Shown: positions 45,391 through 54,868, counted from the first letter of the stretch. The stretch is DNA of 64,000 bases from an uncultured Sphingomonadaceae bacterium (GCA_947497455.1 CANMGU010000002.1:962506-1026505); one strand, 5' to 3'. Made by a program: numbers and translations. The notes: generated from the letters alone by a model not told the origin.

Positions 45391-46023
45391 ATGATCACAT
45401 TGCACCATCTAGAGTTTAGTCGTTCAACGCGTATCATCTGGTTGCTGGAAGAACTCGGTATCGACTATGAAATGGTGCGCCATCAACGCCATCCCGAGAC
45501 GATGCGTGCGCAAGCTGATCTGGCTGCGATCCATCCTCTGGCCAAGGCGCCGACGGTGATTGTCGACGATCATCTGATGATGGAATCAGGGGCCGTGATT
45601 GAGTATATTCTTGAACAATATGGCGACGGCAAACTGGCTCCGGCTCCAGGCTCCAAAGATCGGGCCGAGTATCTCGAATGGCTTCATTTTGCGGAAGGCA
45701 CCTTGGCCAATCCTGTCATCGTGCAAATGCTCGCCCCGCGTTTCGGCGGTCTGGGTGAAGGCTATGCGCCGTTTGTCGAGGGCGAGGTCGTCAAGCTGCT
45801 CGACTATGTGGAGCATCATATTGATAATCGGGATTTTCTGGTTGGCGACAGTTTTACCGGCGCTGACATCAATATCATGTATGTTGTCGAACTTGCCATG
45901 GCAGCCGGCATGCTCGCCAATCGCCCGGCGACGATGGACTATGGCAAACGGATGATGGCCCGGGCCGGCTATAAAAAGGCAATTGAATTGGGCGGACCGG
46001 TCGTGCCAACTCTTGCGGGTTAA
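45391..46023 (+). CDS. Glutathione S-transferase
   Basis: 210 residues. The N-domain is LHHLEFSRSTRIIWLLEELG, with the catalytic-loop Ser/Thr, then MESGAVIEYILEQYG; the C-domain has FLVGDSFTGADINIMYVVEL. It matches the beta/nu-like bacterial GSTs. Its stop TAA and the next ATG share bases (TAATG), so it is coupled to the EamA transporter gene, which is a hint that the two act on one compound. The substrate is unknown. Confidence 0.92.
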   Translation: MITLHHLEFSRSTRIIWLLEELGIDYEMVRHQRHPETMRAQADLAAIHPLAKAPTVIVDDHLMMESGAVIEYILEQYGDGKLAPAPGSKDRAEYLEWLHFAEGTLANPVIVQMLAPRFGGLGEGYAPFVEGEVVKLLDYVEHHIDNRDFLVGDSFTGADINIMYVVELAMAAGMLANRPATMDYGKRMMARAGYKKAIELGGPVVPTLAG

Positions 46024-46925
46024 TGCCTGCTGCTGCTCAATCGCCAGACCATGTTGGCGGACGTCTGCTAACCGGGCTTTTGCTTGTTCTGACACTAAGT
46101 GCCTTTGCCGGTAACAGTCTGCTGAATCGCGCGGCGCTCGCTGAACACACCATCGATTGGGCCAGTTTCACCGCGATCCGCGTCGTATCGGGCGCGCTTT
46201 TGCTGGGGCTGCTATTTGGATGGCGTCATGGTCGTGCGGTGTTGCCGCGCCGCGATACGATTGTTCCAGCGGTCGCCTTATTCTTATATGCCGTCAGCTT
46301 CTCATTTGCCTATGTGTCGCTGGATGCTGCCATTGGCGCGCTGATCCTGTTTCCGGCCGGGCAATTGAGCCTGCAGATGATTGGGATAGTGCGTGGGATC
46401 TATCCTACGGCTATCCAGTGGGCGGGGCTTTTGTTGGCCATTGCAGGACTTGCCGTATTTTTGGCACCGGGGGACACGGCGCCGCCACTGGCTGGTGGTC
46501 TGATCATGGCGTTGGCCGGCATTTCCTGGGGTTTTTATAGCTGGGCCGGGAAAGGCGCAGCGCAGCCCGCTCTCGCCACAGCGCGGAATTTTGTCGGGGC
46601 CGCGGCGCTCTGCCTGTTGCTCATTCCTGCGTTGGGCCGCGGTGAACATGTTCAGCCAAGCGGCATCATATTAGCGATAATCTCGGGTACCATCACTTCG
46701 GGGCTAGGCTATATAACCTGGTATGCTGTTCTACCGAGATTGACAGTTAGTACCGCCGCCGCCTCTCAGCTTTCGGTGCCAGCCATTGCTGCGCTAGGCG
46801 GGCTGCTGTTGCTTGGTGAAACACTAACGACGCGGTTTTTTATAGGCAGTATGATGATCTTTGCGGGGATCGGATTGACTATGTTTAAATGGAGCGGGTT
46901 CAGGCAGCGCCAACAGAATCTCTGA
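46023..46925 (+). CDS. EamA/DMT family transporter
   Basis: 300 residues with about ten hydrophobic helices in two repeats, each with an EamA pattern (FAGNSLLNRAALAEHTIDWA; LIMALAGISWGFYSWAGKGA). Members export amino acids, drugs or metabolites. Coupled by TAATG to the GST gene. Its 3' end overlaps the convergent crtZ by 26 bases. Confidence 0.9.
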   Translation: MPAAAQSPDHVGGRLLTGLLLVLTLSAFAGNSLLNRAALAEHTIDWASFTAIRVVSGALLLGLLFGWRHGRAVLPRRDTIVPAVALFLYAVSFSFAYVSLDAAIGALILFPAGQLSLQMIGIVRGIYPTAIQWAGLLLAIAGLAVFLAPGDTAPPLAGGLIMALAGISWGFYSWAGKGAAQPALATARNFVGAAALCLLLIPALGRGEHVQPSGIILAIISGTITSGLGYITWYAVLPRLTVSTAAASQLSVPAIAALGGLLLLGETLTTRFFIGSMMIFAGIGLTMFKWSGFRQRQQNL

Positions 46926-47421
46926 CTACCGCTTCTCCCGTTTCGCGCTGGGTTCTCAATTCTGCCTTCAACTTGGCGGGATCTCGCGCAAACACGAACC
47001 CAAAGCTAACACCGCCTTCCTTGCCGACAGTTGCATGGTGCAGCTTGTGGGCTTGCACCAGACGCTTGGCATAGCCGCGCTTAGGGACATATTTGAAATA
47101 GCGTTGATGCACCAGGCCATCGTGGATCAGGGTGTAGATGACGCCATATATCAATACGCCTAGCCCAATCCATGTGCCCGGCTCCCAGGCGGAACGGCCC
47201 ATGATCATTGGACTGCCAACGACAAACATCGAAATGCTCATCACCGCTCCGACAATGCCATAGAGGTCGTTTTTCTCCAGCGTGTTATCATGGGGTTCGT
47301 GATGGTCACGGTGCCAGTCCCAGCCGAAACCATGCATGATATATTTGTGTGCGCCCCATGCGACAAATTCCATCGCCACGACGGAGACGAGGACAATAGC
47401 AATGATTGAAAAAATACTCAT
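46900..47421 (-). CDS. crtZ: Beta-carotene hydroxylase
   Basis: 173 residues, CrtZ length. The iron ligands are the histidine boxes HKYIMH, HRDHH, HDGLVH and HKLHH, in the fatty-acid-hydroxylase layout of CrtZ, with about four hydrophobic segments. It adds hydroxyl groups to beta-ionone rings, yielding zeaxanthin from beta-carotene or astaxanthin-type products with a ketolase. No other carotenoid gene is in the window. It converges on the EamA gene and is divergent from leuC. Confidence 0.94.
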   Translation of the reverse strand: MSIFSIIAIVLVSVVAMEFVAWGAHKYIMHGFGWDWHRDHHEPHDNTLEKNDLYGIVGAVMSISMFVVGSPMIMGRSAWEPGTWIGLGVLIYGVIYTLIHDGLVHQRYFKYVPKRGYAKRLVQAHKLHHATVGKEGGVSFGFVFARDPAKLKAELRTQRETGEAVVRDSVGAA

Positions 47422-47534
47422 CTGGCGAAGATACGCCTTTCTGATCGGCTTTTGAAGTCACTTCTGACTTGCGCCGACAATTGATCTGGGTAAACGAAGC
47501 ACCATATTGGAACAGAGGATGGTATAACCCCCAG

Positions 47535-48965
47535 ATGACCGAAGCAAAAACCCTGTACGAGAAAATTTGGGATGCGCATGTCGTGGACCAGCGCGATGAC
47601 GGCACAGCGCTGATTTATATCGACCGTCATCTGGTCCATGAAGTGACGAGCCCGCAGGCTTTTGAGGGGTTACGGAAAGCGGGGCGCAAGGTTCGTCGCC
47701 CCGATCTGACCTTGGCGGTTCCCGATCATAATCTGCCGACGACACCCCGTGTTGATGCCAACGGGACGAAGATACCTATAGCCGATCCGCAAAGTGCCGC
47801 GCAGCTCGAGGCGCTTGAAGCCAATGCGCCAGCCTTCGGAATCAAATATATCGGTGCGAGTGACAAAGAACAGGGGATTGTTCATGTCATCGGGCCGGAG
47901 CAGGGTTTTACGCTGCCTGGCACCACGCTGGTCTGCGGAGACAGCCATACTGCCGCACATGGTGCGCTGGGCGCGCTCGCCTTTGGTATCGGCACCAGCG
48001 AAGTCGAGCATGTCCTGGCCACACAGACACTGCAGCTGTCTCGGTCCAAATCAATGGAAATTCGGGTTGAGGGGCTGCTCGGTCCCGGCATCAGTCCCAA
48101 AGACCTCATCCTGCATATCATCGGCGTCATTGGCGCGGCGGGTGGTACTGGTCATGTCGTGGAATATCGCGGAGAGGTGTTTGAAAAAATGTCAATCGAA
48201 GGCCGGTTGACCGTATCGAACATGTCGATCGAGGCAGGCGCGCGCGCAGGCCTGATTGCACCCGACGAGACAAGCTTCGCTTATCTCAAAGGCCGTCCGA
48301 TGGCGCCCAAGGGAGCGGACTGGGATGCGGCCGTTGCCTATTGGAAAAGCTTGCGTACCGACGATGGTGCGGTTTTCGACAAGACGGTGACAATTGACGC
48401 AGCCGACGTTGCACCAACGGTGACCTGGGGCACGAGTCCGGAGGATGTCTTGCCGGTGACTGGTCAGGTTCCGGCGCCGGAGAGTTTTGCCGACCCGTCC
48501 AAGCAGGATGCGGCGCGTAAATCACTTGATTATATGGGGCTTTCGGCGGGGCAGCCACTGACGGACGTTTCTGTTGAAAATATTTTTATCGGCAGTTGTA
48601 CCAACAGCCGGATCGAAGATTTACGAGCAGCAGCCAAGGTTCTGGAAGGCCGCAAAAAGGCGGACGGCGTGAAATGGGCGATTGTCGTACCTGGATCCGG
48701 CCTCGTTAAAGCACAGGCAGAAGCGGAAGGTCTGGATGCAATCTTCAAAGCTTCCGGTTTTGAATGGCGAGAACCAGGCTGTTCGGCCTGTCTTGGGATG
48801 AATCCCGACAAAGTCCCATCTGGCGAACGTTGCGCCTCGACGTCCAATCGCAATTTCGTTGGTCGGCAGGGCCCCGGTGCCAGAACCCATTTAATGTCTC
48901 CAGCAATGGCAGCTGCGGCTGCGGTAGCAGGCAAACTTACAGATGTTCGCGAACTGATAGGATAA
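47535..48965 (+). CDS. leuC: 3-isopropylmalate dehydratase large subunit
   Basis: 476 residues from [17 protein letters not shown]; the frame is open to 47469. The aconitase fold is evident, with the 4Fe-4S ligands in FIGSCTNSR and CSACLGMN and [20 protein letters not shown]. It isomerises 2- to 3-isopropylmalate in leucine synthesis together with LeuD, encoded downstream past a small 77-codon gene. Confidence 0.95.
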   Translation: MTEAKTLYEKIWDAHVVDQRDDGTALIYIDRHLVHEVTSPQAFEGLRKAGRKVRRPDLTLAVPDHNLPTTPRVDANGTKIPIADPQSAAQLEALEANAPAFGIKYIGASDKEQGIVHVIGPEQGFTLPGTTLVCGDSHTAAHGALGALAFGIGTSEVEHVLATQTLQLSRSKSMEIRVEGLLGPGISPKDLILHIIGVIGAAGGTGHVVEYRGEVFEKMSIEGRLTVSNMSIEAGARAGLIAPDETSFAYLKGRPMAPKGADWDAAVAYWKSLRTDDGAVFDKTVTIDAADVAPTVTWGTSPEDVLPVTGQVPAPESFADPSKQDAARKSLDYMGLSAGQPLTDVSVENIFIGSCTNSRIEDLRAAAKVLEGRKKADGVKWAIVVPGSGLVKAQAEAEGLDAIFKASGFEWREPGCSACLGMNPDKVPSGERCASTSNRNFVGRQGPGARTHLMSPAMAAAAAVAGKLTDVRELIG

Positions 48966-48974
48966 GGTTTAGAT

Positions 48975-49208
48975 ATGGCAGAAGATAAGAAGAAGCCTGA
49001 AGATGATGACGCAAAAGAAAAGAAAAGCAAATGGTCAACCGGCGCTAAAGTAGGCGCTGCCGTTGGTTCGGCAGCCGTTGCCGCTGCCCTGATCTATGCC
49101 GGTCGACACAAGATGCGCAAGCTGGATGAGTTCAAGGCCTCTGAACCAAAGCCGGGTACACGCTATGAGAATGAGCCGGTGGATGGTCCTGAAGAGGATG
49201 AAGAATGA
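48975..49208 (+). CDS. 77-residue membrane protein between leuC and leuD
   Basis: 77 residues: a very charged head ([20 protein letters not shown]), a Gly/Ala helix ([18 protein letters not shown]) that could span the membrane, and an acidic tail ending EEDEE. It starts 9 bases after leuC and overlaps leuD by four bases (ATGA), so it is clearly translated within the leu operon. No domain is recognised and no role in leucine synthesis is known; it may tune or localise the dehydratase. Confidence 0.82.
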   Translation: MAEDKKKPEDDDAKEKKSKWSTGAKVGAAVGSAAVAAALIYAGRHKMRKLDEFKASEPKPGTRYENEPVDGPEEDEE

Positions 49209-49798
49209 AACCGGTCCGTTCGGTTGAAGGGCGCGCTATTCCCTTTGGTCAGAAAAATGTTGATACCGATGTGATCATTGCGGCCGAATGGCTCAAAACC
49301 ATATCCCGGGACGGTTTGGGCAAGGGCGCGTTTGAATCGGTCCGTGCCAAAGAGGGCAATGTTTTCGACGATCCCGAATATGCCGGGGCTTCAATTTTGA
49401 TTGCAGGCGATAATTTTGGTTGCGGATCCAGCCGTGAACATGCCGCCTGGGCGCTCGACGATATGGGGATAAAGGCGATTATCGCCCCGAGCTTTTCTGA
49501 TATTTTTTCCAGCAACGCGTTCAAAAACGGCCTGCTTGCCATCCCGCTGCCGCAGGAAGCCGTTGACCGTTTGATGGAGGTCGCCAAAACCGATCCGATA
49601 TCGATCGATATGGAAAGTATGAGCGTCACCACACCGTTTCAGGATCGCTTTACCTTCGAGATGGATCCTTTCAGACACCAATGTTTGATGGATGGGCTTG
49701 ATGAAATTGACCTGACAATGTCAAAATCCGATGCCATAGAAGCGCATGAGGCAAGGGTCGATTCTGCACATGCTTGGCATAAGCCAGCCATAGCCTGA
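49205..49798 (+). CDS. leuD: 3-isopropylmalate dehydratase small subunit
   Basis: 197 residues, LeuD length. [20 protein letters not shown], the swivel-domain [15 protein letters not shown] and [20 protein letters not shown] are conserved. Pairs with LeuC. Its start overlaps the 77-residue gene. Confidence 0.95.
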   Translation: MKPVRSVEGRAIPFGQKNVDTDVIIAAEWLKTISRDGLGKGAFESVRAKEGNVFDDPEYAGASILIAGDNFGCGSSREHAAWALDDMGIKAIIAPSFSDIFSSNAFKNGLLAIPLPQEAVDRLMEVAKTDPISIDMESMSVTTPFQDRFTFEMDPFRHQCLMDGLDEIDLTMSKSDAIEAHEARVDSAHAWHKPAIA

Positions 49799-49835
49799 AC
49801 GCGCTCGAGAATTATTAAGGGAAGAGGAAGAAGTA

Positions 49836-50837
49836 ATGAAAGCACTAATGTCCACGAAAGTCGGTGGTCCAGATAGCCTAGAGATACTCGAGGTTGATAG
49901 TCCGACAGCTGGCAAGGGTCAGGTGGTCATTGATGTAAAGGCATGTTCGATCAACTATCCCGATGTGCTTATCATTCAGGACATGTATCAATTCAAACCA
50001 CCCCGGCCGTTCGCGCCAGGTGGCGAAGTGTCCGGTGTCATTTCCGAAGTTGGCGAGGGTGTTACTGGTCTGAAGGTAGGCGACCGGGTTGCATCGACAA
50101 CCGGCCATGGCGGCCTCGTCGAGAAGGTTGCTGTTGATCACAACAGCGTCTTTAAAATCCCGGATACGGTCAGCTTTGAAGATGCCTCCGCGCTCATCCT
50201 GACATATGGAACATCCATACATGCCTTGGTCGATCGCGGCCATATCAAGGAAGGCGACACGCTTTTGGTGCTTGGTGCATCTGGCGGTGTCGGCATCGCT
50301 GCAGTTGAGCTGGGCAAAGCCTTTGGTGCGCGCGTTGTGGCTGCTGTGTCCTCTGAAGAGAAGGCAGCCTTTGCCAAGGAAGCAGGTGCAGATGAAACCG
50401 TGATTTACGAGCGGGCGCCGTTTGACAAAGACCAGTCCAAAGCCCTTTCAGCACAGTTTAAAGCAGCCGTTGGGCCCAATGGCGCAGATGTCATCTATGA
50501 TGCGGTCGGCGGCGACTATAGCGAGCCCGCTGTCCGATCTATTGCATGGGAAGGCCGCTTTCTTGTTGTTGGTTTCCCGGCTGGCATCGCCAAATTGCCA
50601 CTGAATCTGACTCTGCTCAAATCCTGCGATGTTTGCGGTGTATTCTGGGGCGCTTATGCAATGCGTGACCCAGCAGGCAACCGGTCTCATATCAACCGGC
50701 TGTTCAAGCTGTGGGGGCAGGGCATGATCCAGCCGCGCGTGTCAGAAATATTCGACTTTGCCGATGCCGGAAAGGCGATCCAGAAAATGGCGGATCGCGG
50801 CGCTATTGGTAAGCTTGTTGTGAAAGTTGCAGACTGA
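49836..50837 (+). CDS. NADPH:quinone oxidoreductase-like MDR protein
   Basis: 333 residues. A zinc-free medium-chain reductase: NYPDVLIIQDMYQFKPPRPF, GGEVSGVISEVGEGVTG, Rossmann VLGASGGVGIAAVELGKAFG and the late GRFLVVGFPAGIAKLPLN. It lacks the structural zinc cysteine cluster. It would reduce quinones or enoyl-type substrates with NADPH; the true substrate is unknown. It follows leuD by 37 bases with its own GAGGAAG ribosome site. Confidence 0.9.
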   Translation: MKALMSTKVGGPDSLEILEVDSPTAGKGQVVIDVKACSINYPDVLIIQDMYQFKPPRPFAPGGEVSGVISEVGEGVTGLKVGDRVASTTGHGGLVEKVAVDHNSVFKIPDTVSFEDASALILTYGTSIHALVDRGHIKEGDTLLVLGASGGVGIAAVELGKAFGARVVAAVSSEEKAAFAKEAGADETVIYERAPFDKDQSKALSAQFKAAVGPNGADVIYDAVGGDYSEPAVRSIAWEGRFLVVGFPAGIAKLPLNLTLLKSCDVCGVFWGAYAMRDPAGNRSHINRLFKLWGQGMIQPRVSEIFDFADAGKAIQKMADRGAIGKLVVKVAD

Positions 50838-50926
50838 TCAATACAGGCCTCTTGTCGCCGATGCGGCCAATGCCTATTTCTATTCAACATCATCCAGTGA
50901 TGGATAAACGCTAGTTAGGGAAAATT

Positions 50927-51253
50927 ATGGCCGGTTTTGAAGATCGTGAAAAAGCATTTGAAACGAAATTCGCGCGCGATGAGGAAATGCAATTCAAGAT
51001 CACGGCCCGGCGCAACCGGCTTCTCGGTGAATGGGCTGCGGATAAAATGAATCTGACGGCAGAGGAAACCGACGCTTATGCTAAGGCGGTTGTCCAGGCC
51101 GACTTTGAAGAAGCGGGTGACGAAGATGTCATTCGCAAGCTGCTGGGTGATCTGACTTCGGCAGGCGTTGAAATTGACGATGCCGGTATCCGTACGGTGC
51201 TGACCGACAAAATGGTGGAAGCGCGCCGCCAGTTTATCGAAGAAGCTGAGTAG
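50927..51253 (+). CDS. DUF1476 protein (F1-ATPase zeta-subunit/inhibitor family)
   Basis: 108 residues, MAGFEDREKAFETKFARDEE at the start, then FKITARRNRLLGEWAADKM and an all-helical remainder. This is the DUF1476 family, of which the Paracoccus protein is the zeta inhibitor of the F1Fo-ATPase. Inhibition resides in the first residues there, and the conserved N-terminus here suggests the same. It leads a unit with bolA and grxD, 11 and 38 bases apart. Confidence 0.9.
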   Translation: MAGFEDREKAFETKFARDEEMQFKITARRNRLLGEWAADKMNLTAEETDAYAKAVVQADFEEAGDEDVIRKLLGDLTSAGVEIDDAGIRTVLTDKMVEARRQFIEEAE

Positions 51254-51264
51254 GACAAGCTGCA

Positions 51265-51498
51265 ATGCCGATGGCGAGTGATGACATCAAAGCGATGATC
51301 CTGGAGGCCTTTCCGGACGCGGTTGTCGAGATTCAGGATTTGGCTGGTGACGGCGACCATTATGCGGCCAAAGTATTGGCCTCGGCGTTTGCCGGTATGA
51401 GCCGGGTGAAACAACATCAGGCCGTTTATGCGGCTTTAAAGGGTAAAATGGGCGGAGAGCTGCACGCTTTGCAGCTGACCACCGGAGTACCAGAATAA
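51265..51498 (+). CDS. bolA: BolA family protein
   Basis: 77 residues, the length of short BolA proteins, containing ILEAFPDAVVEIQDLAGDGD, HYAAKVLASAFAGMSRVKQH, then QAVYAALKGKMGGELHALQL, where the class-defining His ligand lies in the H..Y and HAL regions. It binds a 2Fe-2S cluster together with a monothiol glutaredoxin, encoded next. MASDD (51271) is an alternative start. Confidence 0.93.
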   Translation: MPMASDDIKAMILEAFPDAVVEIQDLAGDGDHYAAKVLASAFAGMSRVKQHQAVYAALKGKMGGELHALQLTTGVPE

Positions 51499-51536
51499 AC
51501 GCGAGTTTCGAACAGAACTTGCAAAGGAGAATGAAG

Positions 51537-51872
51537 ATGAGCGACGCTGTAAATGCAAAGATTGACACGATGGTAACATCCAATGACGTTGTACTTTTCA
51601 TGAAGGGCACGCCCTTGTTCCCGCAATGCGGCTTTTCCAGCAAGGCCGTGGCGATTCTTGAGCATCTTGGTGTCGGTTTTGAATCTGTGGACGTGCTGCA
51701 GGACATGGAAATACGTCAGGGAATTAAGGAATTTTCCGACTGGCCAACCATCCCGCAACTCTATGTTAAAGGCGAATTTGTCGGTGGCAGCGATATCATG
51801 ATGGAAATGTATGAAGCCGGTGAACTGGGTGAGCTGATGGCCGAGAAAAAGGTCGCGCCAGCAGCAAGCTAG
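51537..51872 (+). CDS. grxD: Monothiol glutaredoxin, Grx4 type
   Basis: 111 residues from MSDAVNAKIDTMV; AAAGGAG lies 7-8 bases upstream of this ATG, and the frame continues upstream. The CGFS active site is in GTPLFPQCGFSSKAVAILE, followed by SDWPTIPQLYVKGEFVGGSD for glutathione. It carries and hands on Fe-S clusters, in complex with BolA. The terminator follows about 50 bases later. Confidence 0.95.
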   Translation: MSDAVNAKIDTMVTSNDVVLFMKGTPLFPQCGFSSKAVAILEHLGVGFESVDVLQDMEIRQGIKEFSDWPTIPQLYVKGEFVGGSDIMMEMYEAGELGELMAEKKVAPAAS

Positions 51873-51924
51873 ACGACGCCTGATAGATTTTCGCCACAAG
51901 GTGATTTTCAATACTGGAATCAAG

Positions 51925-51958
51925 AACGGCCCGGATTAGGAGATCCGGGCCGTTTCTA
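51925..51958 (+). terminator. Intrinsic terminator after grxD
   Basis: A perfect 12-bp stem, AACGGCCCGGAT (51925-51936) with ATCCGGGCCGTT (51943-51954), and a six-base loop TAGGAG, followed by TTTCTATTT. It closes the DUF1476-bolA-grxD unit. Confidence 0.9.
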
Positions 51959-52221
51959 TTTGGGTATAGTGTTTGTATAAATTTTTTAATGAGAGGGGAC
52001 GGCGGAGACCAGTACGCTGTCCCCCTCATTTGCGTTTCATGGGTGTGAAACATAGGAACACCCAATACTATGCACCGCATATGCCAGTTTTTACGACGCT
52101 ATATTTTTCAAACAGTTACATGGTTTCAACTGTGTTAACTTGTTCGTGGATGTAAATTTTTTCGACAATATTGCCTGCGGTCTTTCTATTTTTTCCAGAC
52201 GGACCGGCCTTCCACTCGTCG

Positions 52222-52274
52222 CAAATGTAAATTACTGGATTTACATTTGTAGTCGATGAAACTACAGTTGTAGT
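52222..52274. promoter_or_regulatory. BlaI-type operator dyads
   Basis: CAAATGTAAAT (52222-52232) and ATTTACATTTG (52239-52249) are exact inverted repeats. Two TACA-NN-TGTA cores follow: TACATTTGTA (52242-52251) and TACAGTTGTA (52263-52272), the latter inside ACTACAGTTGTAGT. The TACA/TGTA dyad is the known MecI/BlaI recognition pattern. The array is 40-95 bases before the blaI-like start, so autorepression is expected. The rest of 51960-52316 shows no gene. Confidence 0.75.
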
Positions 52275-52316
52275 CACTAAGGATTCTCACCTGGTTGAAT
52301 TTGGGAGAAATTGGCT

Positions 52317-52685
52317 ATGGTTGAACGTATCAGTGACGCCGAACATGAGATTATGGAGGTGCTTTGGCAAAAGGCGCCGCTCACCGCTACAGAAGTGGCT
52401 GATCGGGTTGCCGACGCTAAAGGCTGGTCGCTGCAAACGGTGAAGACCCTGCTGTCTCGCCTTGCTGCCAAAGCCGTAATCGGAGCAGAGCGCGATGGCC
52501 GGCGGTTTCAATATTCTCCACTGGTTGAACGCGATACTTATCTGGCTAGCATTTCACGCAAATTTGTTGATCGTCTTTTCGGAGGGAGGGTCACCCCATT
52601 GGTTGCACATCTGGCGGAGGCAGATGAGTTAAGCGATGACGATATAAGGGAAATCGAAGAGCTTTTAAGGGAGTTGAAGGGATGA
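52317..52685 (+). CDS. BlaI/MecI/CopY-family repressor
   Basis: 122 residues from MVERISDAEHEIMEVLWQ; GGGAGAA is 9 bases upstream. The winged helix is clear: TATEVADRVADAKGWSLQTV then KTLLSRLAAKAV and RFQYSPLVERDTYLA. The C-terminal helices (LAEADELSDDDIREIEELLR) would form the dimer. In this family the repressor is cleaved after an M56 membrane protease is activated, and such a protease is encoded next with a four-base overlap. Confidence 0.94.
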   Translation: MVERISDAEHEIMEVLWQKAPLTATEVADRVADAKGWSLQTVKTLLSRLAAKAVIGAERDGRRFQYSPLVERDTYLASISRKFVDRLFGGRVTPLVAHLAEADELSDDDIREIEELLRELKG

Positions 52686-54841
52686 CCGACTGGATGATGG
52701 ACACAATGGTGTCGATGACGTTGCTCATGGCACTCGTGCTGATAATTCGCAAACCAGTAAGCCATTTCTTTGGCGCACATATTGCCTATCTTCTGTGGGC
52801 GCTGCCGCTCGCTAGACTGTTTATGCCGACATTAACGCTGCAAGCTCCACCGCCGGTCGATAGCGCAGCAGCCGCAACACCTTTGCTTTCTGAAATTGCA
52901 ATGGTTGTTCCCGCTGAAACAACAGCAGTAAGCGCTTTTGCGTCGATTGATTGGATGACTATAGCATTAGTGGTCTGGCTTGGCGGAGCCGGCATGCTGT
53001 TCATCAGCAAATTGGCCGCTTATTTTCAATTTCGCGAGGATATCGTTTCCGATGGCCGGCTGGTCGGCAGCCATGGGCGGATTAAAATTCTTGAAACGGC
53101 TGCCGTTGGCGGACCGCTCGCCTTTGGACTTTTTGAAAAATATATTGCTGTTCCGACAAATTTCTTTCGAGACTATGCACCACGTGAGCGGGAACTCGCA
53201 CTAAAGCATGAAATTGCTCATCATGAGTCCGGTGATCTTGCCGCCAATTTTATTGGTCTCCTAATTCTTTCACTACACTGGTTTAATCCGGTCGCATGGT
53301 ATGCCTGGATCGCTTTTCGCCAGGATCAGGAAACAGCATGTGACGCACGCATTCTGCAAAAGGCTGGACGCAATCTGCGGGCGGTATATGGCCGAACGAT
53401 AGCGAAATCTGTGTCCGGACATAAATTGGGTCTGGCCAGTCCGCTGAACCAGAAAAACAAGATCAAGAGCCGGTTAAAAATGCTTGGCCAGAAAGAGAAG
53501 TCCGCTTTTCGCAAACGTATGGGCGCCTTGATGGTGGGAGCGAGTACCGTTGTGGCGTTGCCACTGACCGCGACCGTGACCTATGCCGTGGAAGCCGAGG
53601 CGCATCCGCATGACGATGGTGTCGTGATGGATGATGAGAATCTTGCTGTTGATGCGGGGCACCAGAATGACGGAGTGAAGATTCGCACAAAAAGTACTAG
53701 CGTCGATGTCGGGCGTAACGGCGTTGTGGTCGCAGAAAAAAGTTCGAACGGCTATAAATATACCGTTCAAAATAGCGATGGCAGTTTTGAATTTCAGTCT
53801 CAGCGAAAGTTGAAAGACAAGGAAATTGCCAAAAAACTTCGGAAAATCAAAACTTCGAACAAAAAGACTGACACGTCCTGGACGCCCGTCGCTCCAGTCC
53901 CACCCGTGCCACCGGTCGCGCCGGTAGCGCCTCACGATCTGGAGTTTACGGCGCATGACAAGTCCGATGGGACAACCACCATCACGATGCTCAACGGTGA
54001 AAAGGATTGGGCAAAGGTGCGCGCCAGCGGAAACGAACATGTCCACCGGATTAAATATAACGGTCGCACGGTCGTGCTTCGGACCAATAAACGCCTCAGC
54101 AAAAAAGAGGTGAAAGAAATGGTCAGGGAAGCGGAGGAATCACGTCTTGAGGCGGAAGAAGCCGCGCGTGAAGCCAAAGCTGATCATAAGGAAATGCGGC
54201 GCGAACTCGCCGAAGCTGCACGCGAGCTAAAACAGGCAGAGCTGGAGTGGCAAAGGGAGTGGCGAGAGGAAAGAAAAGAGCAGGCGCGGGAGAAGCGCGA
54301 GGCCAAGCGTGAAGTTGAGCGCGCGCTGAGAGAAGCGCAGCGCGATGTCCGCGAGGCGCAACTTGAAGCGGCGAGAGAAGCCCGGGAAGCTAAACGAGAA
54401 GCGCGCGAGGCGCTGCGAGAAGCCGAGCAAGAGGCTCGCGAGGCAAAAAGTGTGGCCGCAAGGGTTTGGGATGTTACCCAAATTGCTTTCAAACCCAATT
54501 TCAGATCGGCTGTGAGCAGTTCCAGTCGCTCGTACAGTTCCAGTCGCTCGCACAGTTCTAAAAGTTCACATAGCGCCCGTCGTTCAAACGCCGACTGTTC
54601 TGCCATGAACAAGGAGATCGCTTTCGCCGGACAAGGCACAACGCATGATCAGGCATGGGCTAGCGTTGTCGGCTGCACTGATAAAAATTATAGAATTACA
54701 TTGCAGGTGACACTGAAAAAGCTGGAAAAAACACGCGCTAAGGTCGCTGCTTGCAACAAGAATGATGCCAAGCAAAAGCTGAAAATCGAGGCATATGATC
54801 GCGATATCAAAAGCCTCAAGGCTCAGCTTTCCATGACCTGA
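52682..54841 (+). CDS. M56 (BlaR1-like) membrane metallopeptidase with coiled-coil C-domain
   Basis: 719 residues. Four helices in the N-terminal ~300 residues surround the M56 site: zinc ligands His176/His180 in LALKHEIAHHESGD and Glu217 in RQDQETACDARIL. Another helix (about 285-302) crosses the membrane. Unlike BlaR1, no penicillin-binding domain follows. Instead there is a Pro-rich PPVPPV segment, an ~140-residue Glu/Arg/Ala coiled coil (about 465-600), a Ser-rich stretch and a small Cys-containing domain. The sensing input is therefore not beta-lactam binding of the usual sort. Coupled to the repressor. Confidence 0.9.
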   Translation: MTDWMMDTMVSMTLLMALVLIIRKPVSHFFGAHIAYLLWALPLARLFMPTLTLQAPPPVDSAAAATPLLSEIAMVVPAETTAVSAFASIDWMTIALVVWLGGAGMLFISKLAAYFQFREDIVSDGRLVGSHGRIKILETAAVGGPLAFGLFEKYIAVPTNFFRDYAPRERELALKHEIAHHESGDLAANFIGLLILSLHWFNPVAWYAWIAFRQDQETACDARILQKAGRNLRAVYGRTIAKSVSGHKLGLASPLNQKNKIKSRLKMLGQKEKSAFRKRMGALMVGASTVVALPLTATVTYAVEAEAHPHDDGVVMDDENLAVDAGHQNDGVKIRTKSTSVDVGRNGVVVAEKSSNGYKYTVQNSDGSFEFQSQRKLKDKEIAKKLRKIKTSNKKTDTSWTPVAPVPPVPPVAPVAPHDLEFTAHDKSDGTTTITMLNGEKDWAKVRASGNEHVHRIKYNGRTVVLRTNKRLSKKEVKEMVREAEESRLEAEEAAREAKADHKEMRRELAEAARELKQAELEWQREWREERKEQAREKREAKREVERALREAQRDVREAQLEAAREAREAKREAREALREAEQEAREAKSVAARVWDVTQIAFKPNFRSAVSSSSRSYSSSRSHSSKSSHSARRSNADCSAMNKEIAFAGQGTTHDQAWASVVGCTDKNYRITLQVTLKKLEKTRAKVAACNKNDAKQKLKIEAYDRDIKSLKAQLSMT

Positions 54842-54868
54842 AACCTCTTAAAACCTATCGTCACAAGA

